A DNA stretch of 64,000 bases, taken from positions 1-64,000 of the forward strand of contig CAKSFN010000001.1 of NCBI GenBank assembly GCA_934454405.1, given 5' to 3'. This document shows, one piece after another, positions 26,053-34,259 of the stretch; position 1 is the stretch's first letter, and each line of letters begins with the position of its first letter. A program made the translations under genes and the position numbers. The notes under the pieces are model-generated. The model had not been told where the DNA came from and searched no databases. It saw only the letters and a list, made by a program, of their open reading frames with translations. The stretch comes from an uncultured Eubacteriales bacterium. Its GTDB lineage: Bacteria; Bacillota; Clostridia; Oscillospirales; UBA644.

Positions 26053-27939
26053 TCAGGCAAGCCCCTCCCATTCTTCGTAAAGCCTTTCAAGCTCTTTTTC
26101 AAGGAGGTCGTTTTCCTCCGTCAGCTCCTGCAGTTTTTTATAGTCAGACGCGTTTTCCGGCAGGGAAAGAAGCTTTTCGATTTCCTTTTGTCGTGCTTCC
26201 GCCTTTTCGATGTCGCGCTCCGTCTGTCCGAGCCGCGCTCTCTGTCTTCGCTGTTCCGCGCGATCCGATTTTTCGGCGCGGTGCTCCTGCGCCGAGAGTT
26301 CGTTCTTCTCTCTTTTTGCCGCAATATTCAGCCTTTGCGTTTTCTTTTCGAGATAATACGAGTATCCCCCCTCAAACGATGCCAGACCGTTTGAAGTCAA
26401 CTCAAAAATTCTCGTCGCCAGCTTGTTTATAAAATAGCGGTCGTGGCTGACCATCAGCAGCGTTCCGTCATATTCTTCTATCGCTTTTTCGAGAACCTCC
26501 TTTGACTCTATGTCGAGGTGATTCGTCGGTTCGTCGAGAACAAGCAGGTTGGAAGGAGAGAGAATGAGCTTTAACAGGCTGACGCGCGCCTTTTCTCCTC
26601 CCGAAAGGGAAGCGACGGTTTTGAAAACGTCGTCGCCCCGAAACAGGAATGCTCCGAGCGCGGAACGTATCTGTGTGTTTGTCATCTGCGGATAAGCGTC
26701 CGAAATTTCTTCAAAAACCGTTTTTTCGTCGCTCAGATCCGATTGCTGCTGGTCGTAATAGGCAATCTTGACACGGTTGCCTGTTTCTATTCTGCCCGCG
26801 GCAGGTTTAAGCTTGCCGAGCAGGATACGCAGCAGCGTTGTTTTTCCGCAGCCGTTCGGTCCGACTATGAATGCCTTGTCTCCGCGTTTTAACAGCATTT
26901 CCGCGTCCGAAAAAAGAACTCTGTCCCCGAACGCCGCCGCAACGCCCTTCATTTTAACGACTTCACCCGCGCTTTCGCCGCAGCATTTGAATGAAAAATG
27001 CACCGACGCGGGGTCTTTTGCCGTTTCTTCAACTGTTGCCGCTATGCGGTCTATCTGCTTTTGCTTGCTTTTTATCGTTATGTAGTTCCGTTCCTGATTG
27101 AAGCGCTTTTGCTGCTCGATTATACCTTCTATACGCTTGATTTCACGGGTCTTTTTTTCATATTCGCGTTCCGCCGTGAGTCTGTCGAATCTCTTTTTTT
27201 CGCGGTATGCCGTAAAATTGCCGTCATAGCAGGTGAGGCGTCTGTTTTCTATCTCAAATATTCTGTTGCAGACGCGGTCGAGAAAATATCTGTCGTGCGA
27301 AACTATCATAACCGCTCCGCGGTATTCCGCAAGAAAATCCTCAAGCCACGCTGTCGCGTCCGTGTCCAGGTGGTTCGTCGGCTCGTCCAGCATCAGCAGA
27401 CGGTTGTCCTTTAACAGCAGCTTTGCAAGCAGAACTCTCGTTCTGTGTCCGCCGCTCAGCGCAGACATCGCAAGTCCGTGCTCCTCCTCCGGAATACCGA
27501 GCCCGAGCAGCGCCGAACGCGTTCTCGAACGGTAGGTCGCTCCGCCGCGGTAAGCAAAAAACTCCGTCAGCTGCGCCTGTCTTTTAATAAGCGTCGAGTC
27601 TGTTTTTTCCGTCAGCTCTTCATTTATATTTTCAAGCTCTTTCTCCGCCGCGATAACGTCCGCGAACGCTTCGAGAGCCTCTTCAAAAGCCGTTCTGTCG
27701 TCCGTAACCGCGTCCGCGCGCTGTTTCATATATGAAACTTCAAGCCCCTTTTCCGCGAAAACAGAGCCTTCGTCCGCCGCCTCTTCGCCTGTCAGGAGCC
27801 TGAAAAGAGTTGTTTTTCCCGCGCCGTTGACGCCCACTATTCCTATTTTATCTTTTACGTCAACCTTGAATGTAACGTCTTCAAGGATAACTTCCGTTCC
27901 GTACGTTTTTTTCAAGCCGCTTGCGCTGAGTATCGTCAC
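26053..27939 (-). CDS. ABC-F family ATPase
   Basis: A 628-residue soluble protein with two ABC ATPase domains and no membrane segments. Domain 1 has GVNGAGKTT, LSGGHRTR and LLMLDEPTNHLD; domain 2 has GPNGCGKTT, LSGGEKARVS and LLVLDEPTNHLD. The linker between them is rich in charged residues, and the last 90 residues form a coiled coil. ABC-F proteins act on ribosomes, either as housekeeping translation factors (Uup, YdiF/YfmR types) or as antibiotic protection proteins; the C-terminal coiled coil favours a Uup/YdiF-like role. The second of two nearby GTG codons (27939) is better spaced from AAGGAGA, so I place the start there. Confidence 0.88.
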   Translation of the reverse strand: MTILSASGLKKTYGTEVILEDVTFKVDVKDKIGIVGVNGAGKTTLFRLLTGEEAADEGSVFAEKGLEVSYMKQRADAVTDDRTAFEEALEAFADVIAAEKELENINEELTEKTDSTLIKRQAQLTEFFAYRGGATYRSRTRSALLGLGIPEEEHGLAMSALSGGHRTRVLLAKLLLKDNRLLMLDEPTNHLDTDATAWLEDFLAEYRGAVMIVSHDRYFLDRVCNRIFEIENRRLTCYDGNFTAYREKKRFDRLTAEREYEKKTREIKRIEGIIEQQKRFNQERNYITIKSKQKQIDRIAATVEETAKDPASVHFSFKCCGESAGEVVKMKGVAAAFGDRVLFSDAEMLLKRGDKAFIVGPNGCGKTTLLRILLGKLKPAAGRIETGNRVKIAYYDQQQSDLSDEKTVFEEISDAYPQMTNTQIRSALGAFLFRGDDVFKTVASLSGGEKARVSLLKLILSPSNLLVLDEPTNHLDIESKEVLEKAIEEYDGTLLMVSHDRYFINKLATRIFELTSNGLASFEGGYSYYLEKKTQRLNIAAKREKNELSAQEHRAEKSDRAEQRRQRARLGQTERDIEKAEARQKEIEKLLSLPENASDYKKLQELTEENDLLEKELERLYEEWEGLA

Positions 27940-27992
27940 TTTTCTCACTCTCCTTTTCGTATGATCGGGGTTACGCCGAACCGCCGCTGTAT

Positions 27993-28021
27993 ATTATAGC
28001 AGAAAAAGCGTGATTTTTCAA
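27993..28021 (-). promoter_or_regulatory. Sigma-A promoter of the ABC-F gene
   Basis: TTGAAA (28016-28021) and TATAAT (27993-27998) on the minus strand, 17-base spacer. Confidence 0.75.
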
Positions 28022-28057
28022 GTCCTTGCGTAAAATGAACTTTTTTCGTTTTTTATA

Positions 28058-28086
28058 TTGACAAAATTGAAAACTTGTGGTATAAT
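28058..28086 (+). promoter_or_regulatory. Sigma-A promoter of the small membrane protein
   Basis: TTGACA at 28058-28063 and TATAAT at 28081-28086 with a 17-base spacer; back to back with the ABC-F promoter. Confidence 0.8.
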
Positions 28087-28140
28087 TGTTGTGTAATTCG
28101 GAATTAAAAGAAAATTTTACAAAAGGGAAGGGGTGATCGT

Positions 28141-28353
28141 ATGTTTGTGCTCGGAATAGTTTTAATGTTTTTCGGAGTTGCCTGTACGGTTGCTTTTTTC
28201 CTTCATTTTATGGATTTTTTAAGTTTTTCTCACGTCGAAAGTTTCTTTCCCTCGCAGTCGTTTGACAGCGCGCTGATACTTATCGGTGCCGCTCTTGCCA
28301 TTATCGGCTGCGTGTTGATAGTTGCGTCATTAATGTGGAAAAAACGCGAATAA
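28141..28353 (+). CDS. Small two-TM membrane protein
   Basis: A 70-residue protein with two hydrophobic segments (about 2-28 and 42-64) and a basic C-terminus (WKKRE). GGGAAGGGG lies 8-16 bases upstream of the ATG, and a full-consensus promoter stands 55 bases further, so it is a real expressed gene. I do not recognise a family. A stretch of sequence with no gene follows before the 261-base repeat at 28438. Confidence 0.6.
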   Translation: MFVLGIVLMFFGVACTVAFFLHFMDFLSFSHVESFFPSQSFDSALILIGAALAIIGCVLIVASLMWKKRE

Positions 28354-28437
28354 AACAGTATTCGACGCCTAACCAAAACCTTTTTTTCTTCTTTATGCCG
28401 CATACCGCGCATTTTGACCGATATTTTTTATTTATAC

Positions 28438-28698
28438 AGGGGCTGTAAAAAACGCAAGTTTTTTACAGCCCCTTTGGGGATAGGAAAAAAATGTTCAGAA
28501 TGGGCGAATCGAATCCGAAGGCGTACATAGGTACGTCGAGAGGTGAGATTCGCCCGTAGCAAAAAAGGCGTATTAAAACCTTATTTTATGAAAAAACACA
28601 AAAATTGCTGTTTGAGTCGTTTTGTTTATCTTTTAAGCCATTGCTTTTTTTTGTATTTTTCAGCCTTTTTTGCGGTCTGGGCTTTTTTTACAGCCCCT
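28438..28698 (+). repeat. 261-bp structured repeat, copy A
   Basis: An element bounded by AGGGGCTGTAAAAAA on the left and TTTTTTTACAGCCCCT on the right, so its ends are inverted repeats. It begins with a complete hairpin (28439-28472) and contains a second structured core at 28503-28556: GGGCGAATC pairs with GATTCGCCC, enclosing CGTAC-ATAG-GTACG. A copy of the same length and about 95% identity lies inverted at 52424-52684. The left hairpin can act as a terminator. No credible ORF lies inside. It resembles a non-autonomous mobile element or a repeated structured RNA. Confidence 0.75.
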
Positions 28699-28751
28699 GT
28701 TTCTTTGTTCTCCGACGGCGTGCCTTATGAATTGAAAACTCAAAAGTACGC

Positions 28752-28901
28752 AAAAAGCAGACGGTTGCGAGCCGTCTGCCTTTTGCCCGACGAACGGTGT
28801 TGGAGTCACCGCGCGCCGAATGGAGTATATTATGTAAAAGAGTGAGAAAATGCTTGTTTAGATCCGACATATCGGTTTTCCCCGAACAGTCTTTCCTCTG
28901 T
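28752..28901 (-). ncRNA. Candidate small RNA, about 150 nt
   Basis: A consensus minus-strand promoter (28908-28936) and an intrinsic terminator bracket about 150 bases. The terminator is GCAGACGG-CTCGCAA-CCGTCTGC plus five U on the minus strand. Two further hairpins lie inside: CCGA-TATG-TCGG near the 5' end and CGGTG-ACTCCAA-CACCG in the middle. The only open frame on this strand has a poor ribosome site and runs straight through the terminator, so coding is unlikely. It does not match 6S, SRP, tmRNA or RNase P features that I know. It could also be a short decayed transcript. Confidence 0.45.
28757..28784. terminator. Bidirectional terminator of the candidate small RNA
   Basis: GCAGACGG and CCGTCTGC flank TTGCGAG, with CTTTT on the plus strand and TTTTT on the minus strand. 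Confidence 0.7.
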
Positions 28902-28907
28902 ATACAC

Positions 28908-28936
28908 AGTATAACACGGAAATCGGTTTTTGTCAA
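28908..28936 (-). promoter_or_regulatory. Sigma-A promoter with no obvious ORF downstream
   Basis: TTGACA (28931-28936) and TATACT (28908-28913) on the minus strand, 17-base spacer. It points away from the EF-G-like gene, into the candidate small RNA. Confidence 0.7.
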
Positions 28937-28954
28937 GCCAAAAATCAAAAATGT

Positions 28955-28979
28955 CGGAAAGAATACCTCAAAGGTATTC
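28955..28979 (-). terminator. Hairpin after the EF-G-like gene
   Basis: GAATACC-TTTGA-GGTATTC on the minus strand, followed by TTT, 12 bases after the stop. The short T-run makes it a weak terminator. Confidence 0.5.
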
Positions 28980-28990
28980 GGTTTTCGCGT

Positions 28991-31000
28991 TTATTCCTCT
29001 TTCGCTTTTGCGTCCGCGATAACTTTTTCAGCCACATTCGAGGGCGCGTCGGCGTATCTGAGAAATTCGAAAGTAAATGTTCCTCTTCCTCTGGTCATGG
29101 AGCGCAGATCTATCGCGTAGGACATCATCTCAGCCATCGGAACCTCCGCTTCGATTTCCTGATATCCCTCGTCGCCGATGGGCGTCATACCGATTATCTG
29201 ACCTCTCCTCTTCGTTATGTCGCCGATGATGTCTCCCATCATTCTGTCGGGAACATGAACAAGAAGCTTGCCGATGGGTTCAAGGATAACGGGGCTTGCC
29301 TTCGGCAGACCCTCCTTGTATGCCACGCCGGCTGCGAGTTTGAACGACATTTCCGAGGAGTCGACATCGTGATACGAGCCGTCAACGAGCGTCGCTTTCA
29401 GTCCGACAACGGGATAGCCCGCAAGCACGCCCTTCTGCGCGCTTTCGCGAAGGCCTTTTTCAACCGCGGGGTGGAAGTTCTTCGGAACCGAACCGCCGAA
29501 GATTTCTTCGCCGAAAACGAGGTCTATGCCGTCGTAAGGCTCAAACCTGATATGAACGTCGCCGTACTGACCGTGTCCGCCGGACTGTTTTTTGTACTTG
29601 CCCTGCTGCGTAACGGTTTTTCTGATGGTCTCTCTGTAAGCCACCTTCGGTGTTCTGAGATCCACGGAGATGCCGTATTTCGACTTCAACTTCGACATAA
29701 TAACGTCTATCTGCGTGTCGCCGAGAGCCGAGATGACGGATTCTTTCGTTTCGGGATCGGTTTTATATGTAAAGGTCGGGTCTTCTTCGCGAAGCTTTGA
29801 AAGACCGGAAGCTATCTTTTCCTCCTCGCCCTTCGCAACAGCGAACACAGCCATTTTCAGGTTCGGAACGGGATATTCCACGGGCGGAATCGTAACGTCG
29901 GTCGCTCCGAGAGTATCTCCCGTCGCAACTGATGCAAGCTTTGCAACAACGCCTATATCGCCCGCCACAAGCTCTTTGACCTCTGTTTGAGCTTTTCCTC
30001 TTACGGTGAAAATTCTCGCGAATTTCTCGTCTGTTTCTTTTCTGTGGTTGCGCAGCGTGTCGCCCGATCTGAGCGTGCCCTGAAGAACCTTGAAATAGGA
30101 AAGCTTGCCCACGAACGGGTCTGCAACGGTCTTGAACGTATAAAGCTCTGTCGCGCCCTTCGGGTCGAGATTCGGCGCTGCGGTGAATTTGTCGATAAAG
30201 TCAAGCAGTATGCCCATGCCGAACAGAGTTGTTGAGGAGCCGCAGAGCACGGGGAAAACTTTTCTTGCCGCGATACCGTGGCTGAGCCCGCGGATTATCT
30301 CTTCGTCCGTGAATGGCTCATCCGCAAAGAATTTCTCCATCAGATCGTCGTCCGCTTCCGCAACGGATTCGACAAGCAGCTGGCGCAGCATGTCTATCTC
30401 GTCCTGCAGCGACGCGGGAATATCTATTATTTCAACCTTGTTGTTGACTATTCTCTTGCCCTTCATCTCAACGATGTCCACGTATCCCGTAACTTTTTCG
30501 TTTTCGATAATGGGAACGGATATCGCGCAGACGCCTTTTCCGTATCTCTGTTTGAGCGAGTCGAACACGCCGTAAAAATCGCTGTGCTCCTCGTCAATGC
30601 TCGTAATAAAGAAAAGCTGCGGCATATTCAGGCTTTTTGCAAGATTTATCGCCTTTGTCGTTCCGAAGTGAATGCCGCCCTTCGCGGAAACCACGATAAG
30701 CGCCGTTTCCGCCATTCTGACAGCTTGAAGAACCTCTCCTTCAAAGTCAAAATAGCCCGGCGTGTCAAGCAGATTTATCTTTTTGCCCTTCCATTCGACG
30801 GGGATCACGGACGTCGAAACAGAAATCTGTCTTTTGATTTCTTCGGGATCGAAGTCGGAAACCGTATTTCCCTGCGCCGCCGTTCCGAGTCTGTCGGAGC
30901 CGCCCGTAAAGTAAAGCATCGCTTCCGCAAGCGCTGACTTTCCGTCACCACCGTGTCCCAAAAGGCATATATTTCTGATCTTGTCGGTCGTGTACTGCAT
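28991..31000 (-). CDS. EF-G-like translation GTPase with degenerate NKxD motif
   Basis: A 669-residue EF-G paralogue. The GTPase domain shows G1 GHGGDGKS (residues 15-22, Ser instead of the usual Thr) and G3 DTPGYFDF (79-86). The G4 position reads TSID (133-136) instead of NKMD, so two of the four guanine-specificity residues are changed. EF-G domains II to V follow, including GGSGQYGDVHIRFEP-type domain IV sequence (here GGHGQYGDVHIRFEP) and IGDITKRRG in domain V. Canonical EF-G is not in this window. EF-G-like paralogues occur in many Clostridia with unknown role; it could be a modified ribosome factor. It has its own promoter at 31059-31087. Confidence 0.88.
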   Translation of the reverse strand: MQYTTDKIRNICLLGHGGDGKSALAEAMLYFTGGSDRLGTAAQGNTVSDFDPEEIKRQISVSTSVIPVEWKGKKINLLDTPGYFDFEGEVLQAVRMAETALIVVSAKGGIHFGTTKAINLAKSLNMPQLFFITSIDEEHSDFYGVFDSLKQRYGKGVCAISVPIIENEKVTGYVDIVEMKGKRIVNNKVEIIDIPASLQDEIDMLRQLLVESVAEADDDLMEKFFADEPFTDEEIIRGLSHGIAARKVFPVLCGSSTTLFGMGILLDFIDKFTAAPNLDPKGATELYTFKTVADPFVGKLSYFKVLQGTLRSGDTLRNHRKETDEKFARIFTVRGKAQTEVKELVAGDIGVVAKLASVATGDTLGATDVTIPPVEYPVPNLKMAVFAVAKGEEEKIASGLSKLREEDPTFTYKTDPETKESVISALGDTQIDVIMSKLKSKYGISVDLRTPKVAYRETIRKTVTQQGKYKKQSGGHGQYGDVHIRFEPYDGIDLVFGEEIFGGSVPKNFHPAVEKGLRESAQKGVLAGYPVVGLKATLVDGSYHDVDSSEMSFKLAAGVAYKEGLPKASPVILEPIGKLLVHVPDRMMGDIIGDITKRRGQIIGMTPIGDEGYQEIEAEVPMAEMMSYAIDLRSMTRGRGTFTFEFLRYADAPSNVAEKVIADAKAKEE

Positions 31001-31058
31001 AATATTTTTCGTCCCCTTTCGCGGCGGAGTTTCCGCCGTGTTTTATTTGAATGATAAT

Positions 31059-31087
31059 ATTATACTATAATACATAAATAAAATCAA
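31059..31087 (-). promoter_or_regulatory. Sigma-A promoter of the EF-G-like gene
   Basis: TTGATT (31082-31087) and TATAAT (31059-31064) on the minus strand, 17-base spacer. Confidence 0.7.
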
Positions 31088-31196
31088 TACCTTGAATAAA
31101 GTTTTGTATACATAACCAAATTGCTCTCGTAAAAATTTACATTTGAAACAAAATTAAGACATTCCTCTCTCCTCTCCTTCGCGGCTTTGCGGTTTT

Positions 31197-31232
31197 CAAA
31201 AAAACGGAGAGCCCTTTTTTCGGGACTCTCCG
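31197..31232 (-). terminator. Terminator of the rplU-rpmA-obg transcript
   Basis: On the minus strand ACGGAGAGTCCC pairs with GGGCTCTCCGT (one mismatch) around a short A-rich loop, followed by seven T. It lies 60 bases after the stop of the anchored protein at 31293. Confidence 0.75.
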
Positions 31233-31292
31233 TCGGTTCTTTTTTTTTGCGGCTGCCGCAGATATTTTGTTTCTCTTGTTCGGCAAGCCCCG

Positions 31293-32123
31293 TCAATCCG
31301 TTGTTTTTACATTGAAAACGTATGAAACGGTTCCGTAAAAATCCTTGCTCTCTTTTTTCTCCCACTCCGCCTTCAACGTCAGCGTGTAGGTTCTTCCTTT
31401 TTCGAGTGAGGGAATGCGTTTTCCCACCGTTATTTCCGTTTCCGTCCGCGCCCCGCCCGCGTCGTCCTCGGCGCAAAGCGTCAGTTTGTCCGGCGTTTTT
31501 GTGCAGATAAAACAGAAATCGTACAGCCCGAAATCGAGATCGACAACATCTTCCGCCTCCGCTTTCGTAACGGTGACGGCGGAAAAATTCCCCGTCGCGT
31601 CGGCATAATTCCATATTCCGTCCGCAGTCGTTCCGAGCGCGCGGGGACCTTCGGAAACGGTTGTTTTCAGTATAAGGCTCGGTATTTCCGCGTCAAGACA
31701 GGCTTCTTTCACGGGCGGCATATCGAAAAACGTGTCCAAAGTGTCCGTATCGACTTTATAAAACGTGTCCTCGTCCGCGGAGTAGATGACATAATCCCTG
31801 TTTCTTGCGCTTATTCGGAAAATGCGGTAACTCTTTATGTTTTCCCCGTTTCCGTCGTGGCAGACGAACGAAATGTCGGGCTTTTCCCTATTCACATCAG
31901 GCGCGTCGGTCTTTTTCATCTTTTCAAAGACTTCGTCCATCAGCGTCGCGTAGGCGCTCTCCGTCAACTTATCCTCTTCCGTTATGCTTTCGTAGGAAGC
32001 CGCGAAATCAACGGCTTTCAGGGGTGAGCGCTTATCTGTCAGACGGTATAACGGGAATATCGTCGCCGCAACGACCGCCGCGCCGATGAGTATTATTCCC
32101 GCCGTTATAAAAATCTTTCTCAT
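31293..32123 (-). CDS. Membrane-anchored protein of unknown function
   Basis: A 276-residue protein with one N-terminal membrane anchor (about residues 5-27) and a large extracytoplasmic domain. The mid-part (FRISARNRDYVIYSADEDTFYKVD, then DTLDTFFD) suggests a beta-rich fold. The C-terminal 80 residues look like an Ig-like strand repeat (RTYTLTLKAEWEKKESKDFYGTVSYVF). I do not recognise a named family. It starts two bases after the obg stop and so belongs to the rplU-rpmA-obg operon, but nothing links it to ribosome assembly. Confidence 0.6.
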   Translation of the reverse strand: MRKIFITAGIILIGAAVVAATIFPLYRLTDKRSPLKAVDFAASYESITEEDKLTESAYATLMDEVFEKMKKTDAPDVNREKPDISFVCHDGNGENIKSYRIFRISARNRDYVIYSADEDTFYKVDTDTLDTFFDMPPVKEACLDAEIPSLILKTTVSEGPRALGTTADGIWNYADATGNFSAVTVTKAEAEDVVDLDFGLYDFCFICTKTPDKLTLCAEDDAGGARTETEITVGKRIPSLEKGRTYTLTLKAEWEKKESKDFYGTVSYVFNVKTTD

Positions 32124-32125
32124 AT

Positions 32126-33403
32126 TTAATTGATAAAATCAAATTCGAAGCCGTAAATATCCACGGTGTCGTTTTCTTTCACGCCCGCTTCGACAAGTTT
32201 TTCGATAACGCCCGATATTCTCAGAACTCTCTGGAAATACTGAAGCGATTCGTAATCGTCGAAATTGCAGCCGCGCATTATGCGGCGAAGCCATTCGCCC
32301 TCCACGCAGAAAATATCTCCGACCTTCGTTATCGTTATCGCGTTGTCGCGCTCTTTCAGGTCTTCTTCGGTTATTTCGTCCGCTTCCGGCTCGTAGACCT
32401 TTACCGCGGGCAGAACCGAAACCTTTTCGTAAAGAGCGTACATCAATTCCTTTGTCCCCGTATGCGTCGCGGCGGATATCTCGTAATAATCCAGCCCCTG
32501 CGCCGTGACGAACTCCCGAAACGCCTTTTCAATCTTTTCGTCGGTCACGAGGTCTGTTTTGTTGCCCACAACGACCTGCGGACACTCCGCCAGTCTTTCG
32601 GAAAAGCGCTTCAACTCCGCGTTGATTATCTTGAAATCCTCGACGGGATCGCGCCCCTCGCTGCCCGAAATGTCCACAATATGAACAAGCAGACGGCATC
32701 TTTCTATATGGCGCAAAAACGCGTGTCCGAGCCCCGCGCCCTCCGCGGCGCCCTCAATTATGCCCGGAATATCCGCCATAACGAAGCTTTTTTCCTCGTC
32801 AAGACGAACCACGCCGAGATTGGGCGCAAGCGTTGTGAAATGATAATTCGCTATCTTCGGGCGCGCCGCGCTCACAACGGAAAGCAGCGTCGATTTTCCG
32901 ACATTCGGAAAACCGATAAGCCCTATATCCGCGATAAGCTTCAGCTCGAGAATTATCTCTCTTTCTTCTCCCAGTATGCCGGGCTTTGCAAAGCGCGGGC
33001 ATTGTCTTGTCGGCGTGGCAAAATGTCTGTTGCCCCAACCGCCTTTGCCTCCGCGACAGCATATAAACGGCTCGTCATCGCTCATATCCTTGATAACTTT
33101 GCCTGTCTGCGCATCTTTGATAAGCGTTCCGCGCGGAACCTTTATTATGCGGTCCTCGCCGCTTTTTCCGAACATTTTGCCGCCTTTGCCGTTTTCGCCG
33201 TTCTGCGCAACGAACTTGTGCTTATAGCGAAGCTCGATAAGCGTGTTCAGGTTTGTGTCAACCTGAAAAACGATATCTCCGCCCTTGCCGCCGTCGCCGC
33301 CGTCGGGACCTCCCGCCGCAACGTACTTTTCACGGTGGAACGCAACCGCGCCGTCGCCGCCGTCGCCGGCTTTGACATATAATTTTGTTTGATCGGCAAA
33401 CAT
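32126..33403 (-). CDS. obg: GTPase Obg (CgtA)
   Basis: A 425-residue essential GTPase of 50S ribosome assembly and stress response. The N-terminal glycine-rich Obg fold spans about residues 1-158 (GGKGGWGNRHFATPTRQ). The G domain has G1 GFPNVGKS, G3 DIPGIIEGAAEG and G4 NKTD. The C-terminal OCT domain, from about 345, is the longer form typical of Firmicutes. It follows rpmA after 136 bases, in the standard rplU-rpmA-obg order, probably on one transcript. Confidence 0.97.
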   Translation of the reverse strand: MFADQTKLYVKAGDGGDGAVAFHREKYVAAGGPDGGDGGKGGDIVFQVDTNLNTLIELRYKHKFVAQNGENGKGGKMFGKSGEDRIIKVPRGTLIKDAQTGKVIKDMSDDEPFICCRGGKGGWGNRHFATPTRQCPRFAKPGILGEEREIILELKLIADIGLIGFPNVGKSTLLSVVSAARPKIANYHFTTLAPNLGVVRLDEEKSFVMADIPGIIEGAAEGAGLGHAFLRHIERCRLLVHIVDISGSEGRDPVEDFKIINAELKRFSERLAECPQVVVGNKTDLVTDEKIEKAFREFVTAQGLDYYEISAATHTGTKELMYALYEKVSVLPAVKVYEPEADEITEEDLKERDNAITITKVGDIFCVEGEWLRRIMRGCNFDDYESLQYFQRVLRISGVIEKLVEAGVKENDTVDIYGFEFDFIN

Positions 33404-33539
33404 ATAAAATCCTCCGATAGGGCAGTCTTTTCAATGTTCGGATACATTTCCGCCCGAAAGCAGACCGCCGTTAAAAAAACAGAGATGCTTTACTTTTATG
33501 TAAGGCATCTCTTGTTCGCTTTTTGTCCGCTGCGAAATC

Positions 33540-33800
33540 TTATTGTTCGATTTCGTAAACGCTTACTTTCTTTCTGTCCTTGCCGACGCGCTCGAATTTA
33601 ACCGTGCCGTCAACGAGAGCAAAGAGCGTGTCGTCGGAACCCTTGCCGACATTCAGACCCGGATGGATCTTCGTGCCTCTCTGTCTTACGAGAATATTGC
33701 CCGCAAGAGCAAACTGTCCGTCAGCCTTTTTTGCGCCGAGACGCTTGGACTCGGAATCTCTGCCGTTTTTGGTCGAGCCGACACCTTTCTTATGAGCCAT
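33540..33800 (-). CDS. rpmA: 50S ribosomal protein L27
   Basis: An 86-residue L27 that begins MAHKKGVGST directly. Most Firmicute L27 proteins carry an N-terminal extension ending in a Phe-Phe/Phe-Ala type site that the Prp protease removes; here the ATG at 33800 has GGAGGTG six bases upstream and no extension is encoded. The prp gene usual between rplU and rpmA is also missing: only 22 bases separate the two genes. The rest of L27 (RQRGTKIHPGLNVG) is canonical. Confidence 0.97.
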   Translation of the reverse strand: MAHKKGVGSTKNGRDSESKRLGAKKADGQFALAGNILVRQRGTKIHPGLNVGKGSDDTLFALVDGTVKFERVGKDRKKVSVYEIEQ

Positions 33801-33822
33801 TCAGAACACCTCCACCCTTCGA

Positions 33823-34134
33823 TTAGAATTTAACAGCGGTCACGGTAACCTTGGAATAAGGCTGTCTGTGGCCGATCTTCTTGCGTTCGTTTTTCTTTGC
33901 CTTGTACTTGAAAACACGGATTTTTTTGCCTTTTCCGTTCTTTTCGAGCTTGGCTTCAACGACAGCGCCTTCAACATAGGGAGCGCCCGCCGTGATTTTT
34001 TCTCCGTCCGCAACCATAAGAACTTTGTCAAAGGTCACGTCGGATCCTGCTTCGGCATCAAGCTTTTCGATGAACAGAGTGTCGCCTTCGGACACCTTAT
34101 ACTGCTTGCCGCCGGTCACGATTACTGCGTACAT
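33823..34134 (-). CDS. rplU: 50S ribosomal protein L21
   Basis: A 103-residue L21. It begins MYAVIVTGGKQYKV, the invariant N-terminus, and ends with the conserved KKIGHRQPYSKV segment. I chose the ATG at 34134 on that basis with AAGAGGT upstream; the open frame extends 22 codons further into the leader. First gene of the rplU-rpmA-obg operon. Confidence 0.97.
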   Translation of the reverse strand: MYAVIVTGGKQYKVSEGDTLFIEKLDAEAGSDVTFDKVLMVADGEKITAGAPYVEGAVVEAKLEKNGKGKKIRVFKYKAKKNERKKIGHRQPYSKVTVTAVKF

Positions 34135-34224
34135 ACTTTTACCTCTTATAATAAGTCTCGCCGGCGCAGGCGCCTTTTCCGGTCTTTCGTAGGGGCACAC
34201 TTACCCCTGCCTGTTTCGTGCGGC
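34135..34224 (-). promoter_or_regulatory. Structured 5' leader of rplU (L21 leader-like)
   Basis: About 90 bases between the predicted start of transcription and the rplU ATG, containing hairpins AGGGG-TAAGTGTG-CCCCT and GGCGC-CT-GCGCC. Firmicutes often have an autoregulatory L21 leader here. I cannot confirm a match to that family by eye. Confidence 0.45.
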
Positions 34225-34230
34225 AGAACC

Positions 34231-34259
34231 ATTATATCAAATATGAGCCGCTTTGTCAA
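34231..34259 (-). promoter_or_regulatory. Sigma-A promoter of the rplU operon
   Basis: TTGACA (34254-34259) and TATAAT (34231-34236) on the minus strand, 17-base spacer: full consensus. Confidence 0.85.

Noticed and set aside
28688..28948. 86-residue minus-strand open frame over the candidate small RNA
   Set aside because: Its start lies upstream of the promoter's -35 box and the frame runs through a strong terminator.
28991..31000. Tetracycline ribosomal protection protein (TetM type)
   Set aside because: The N-terminus and G4 motif do not match TetM, and no resistance context is present; an EF-G-like paralogue fits better.
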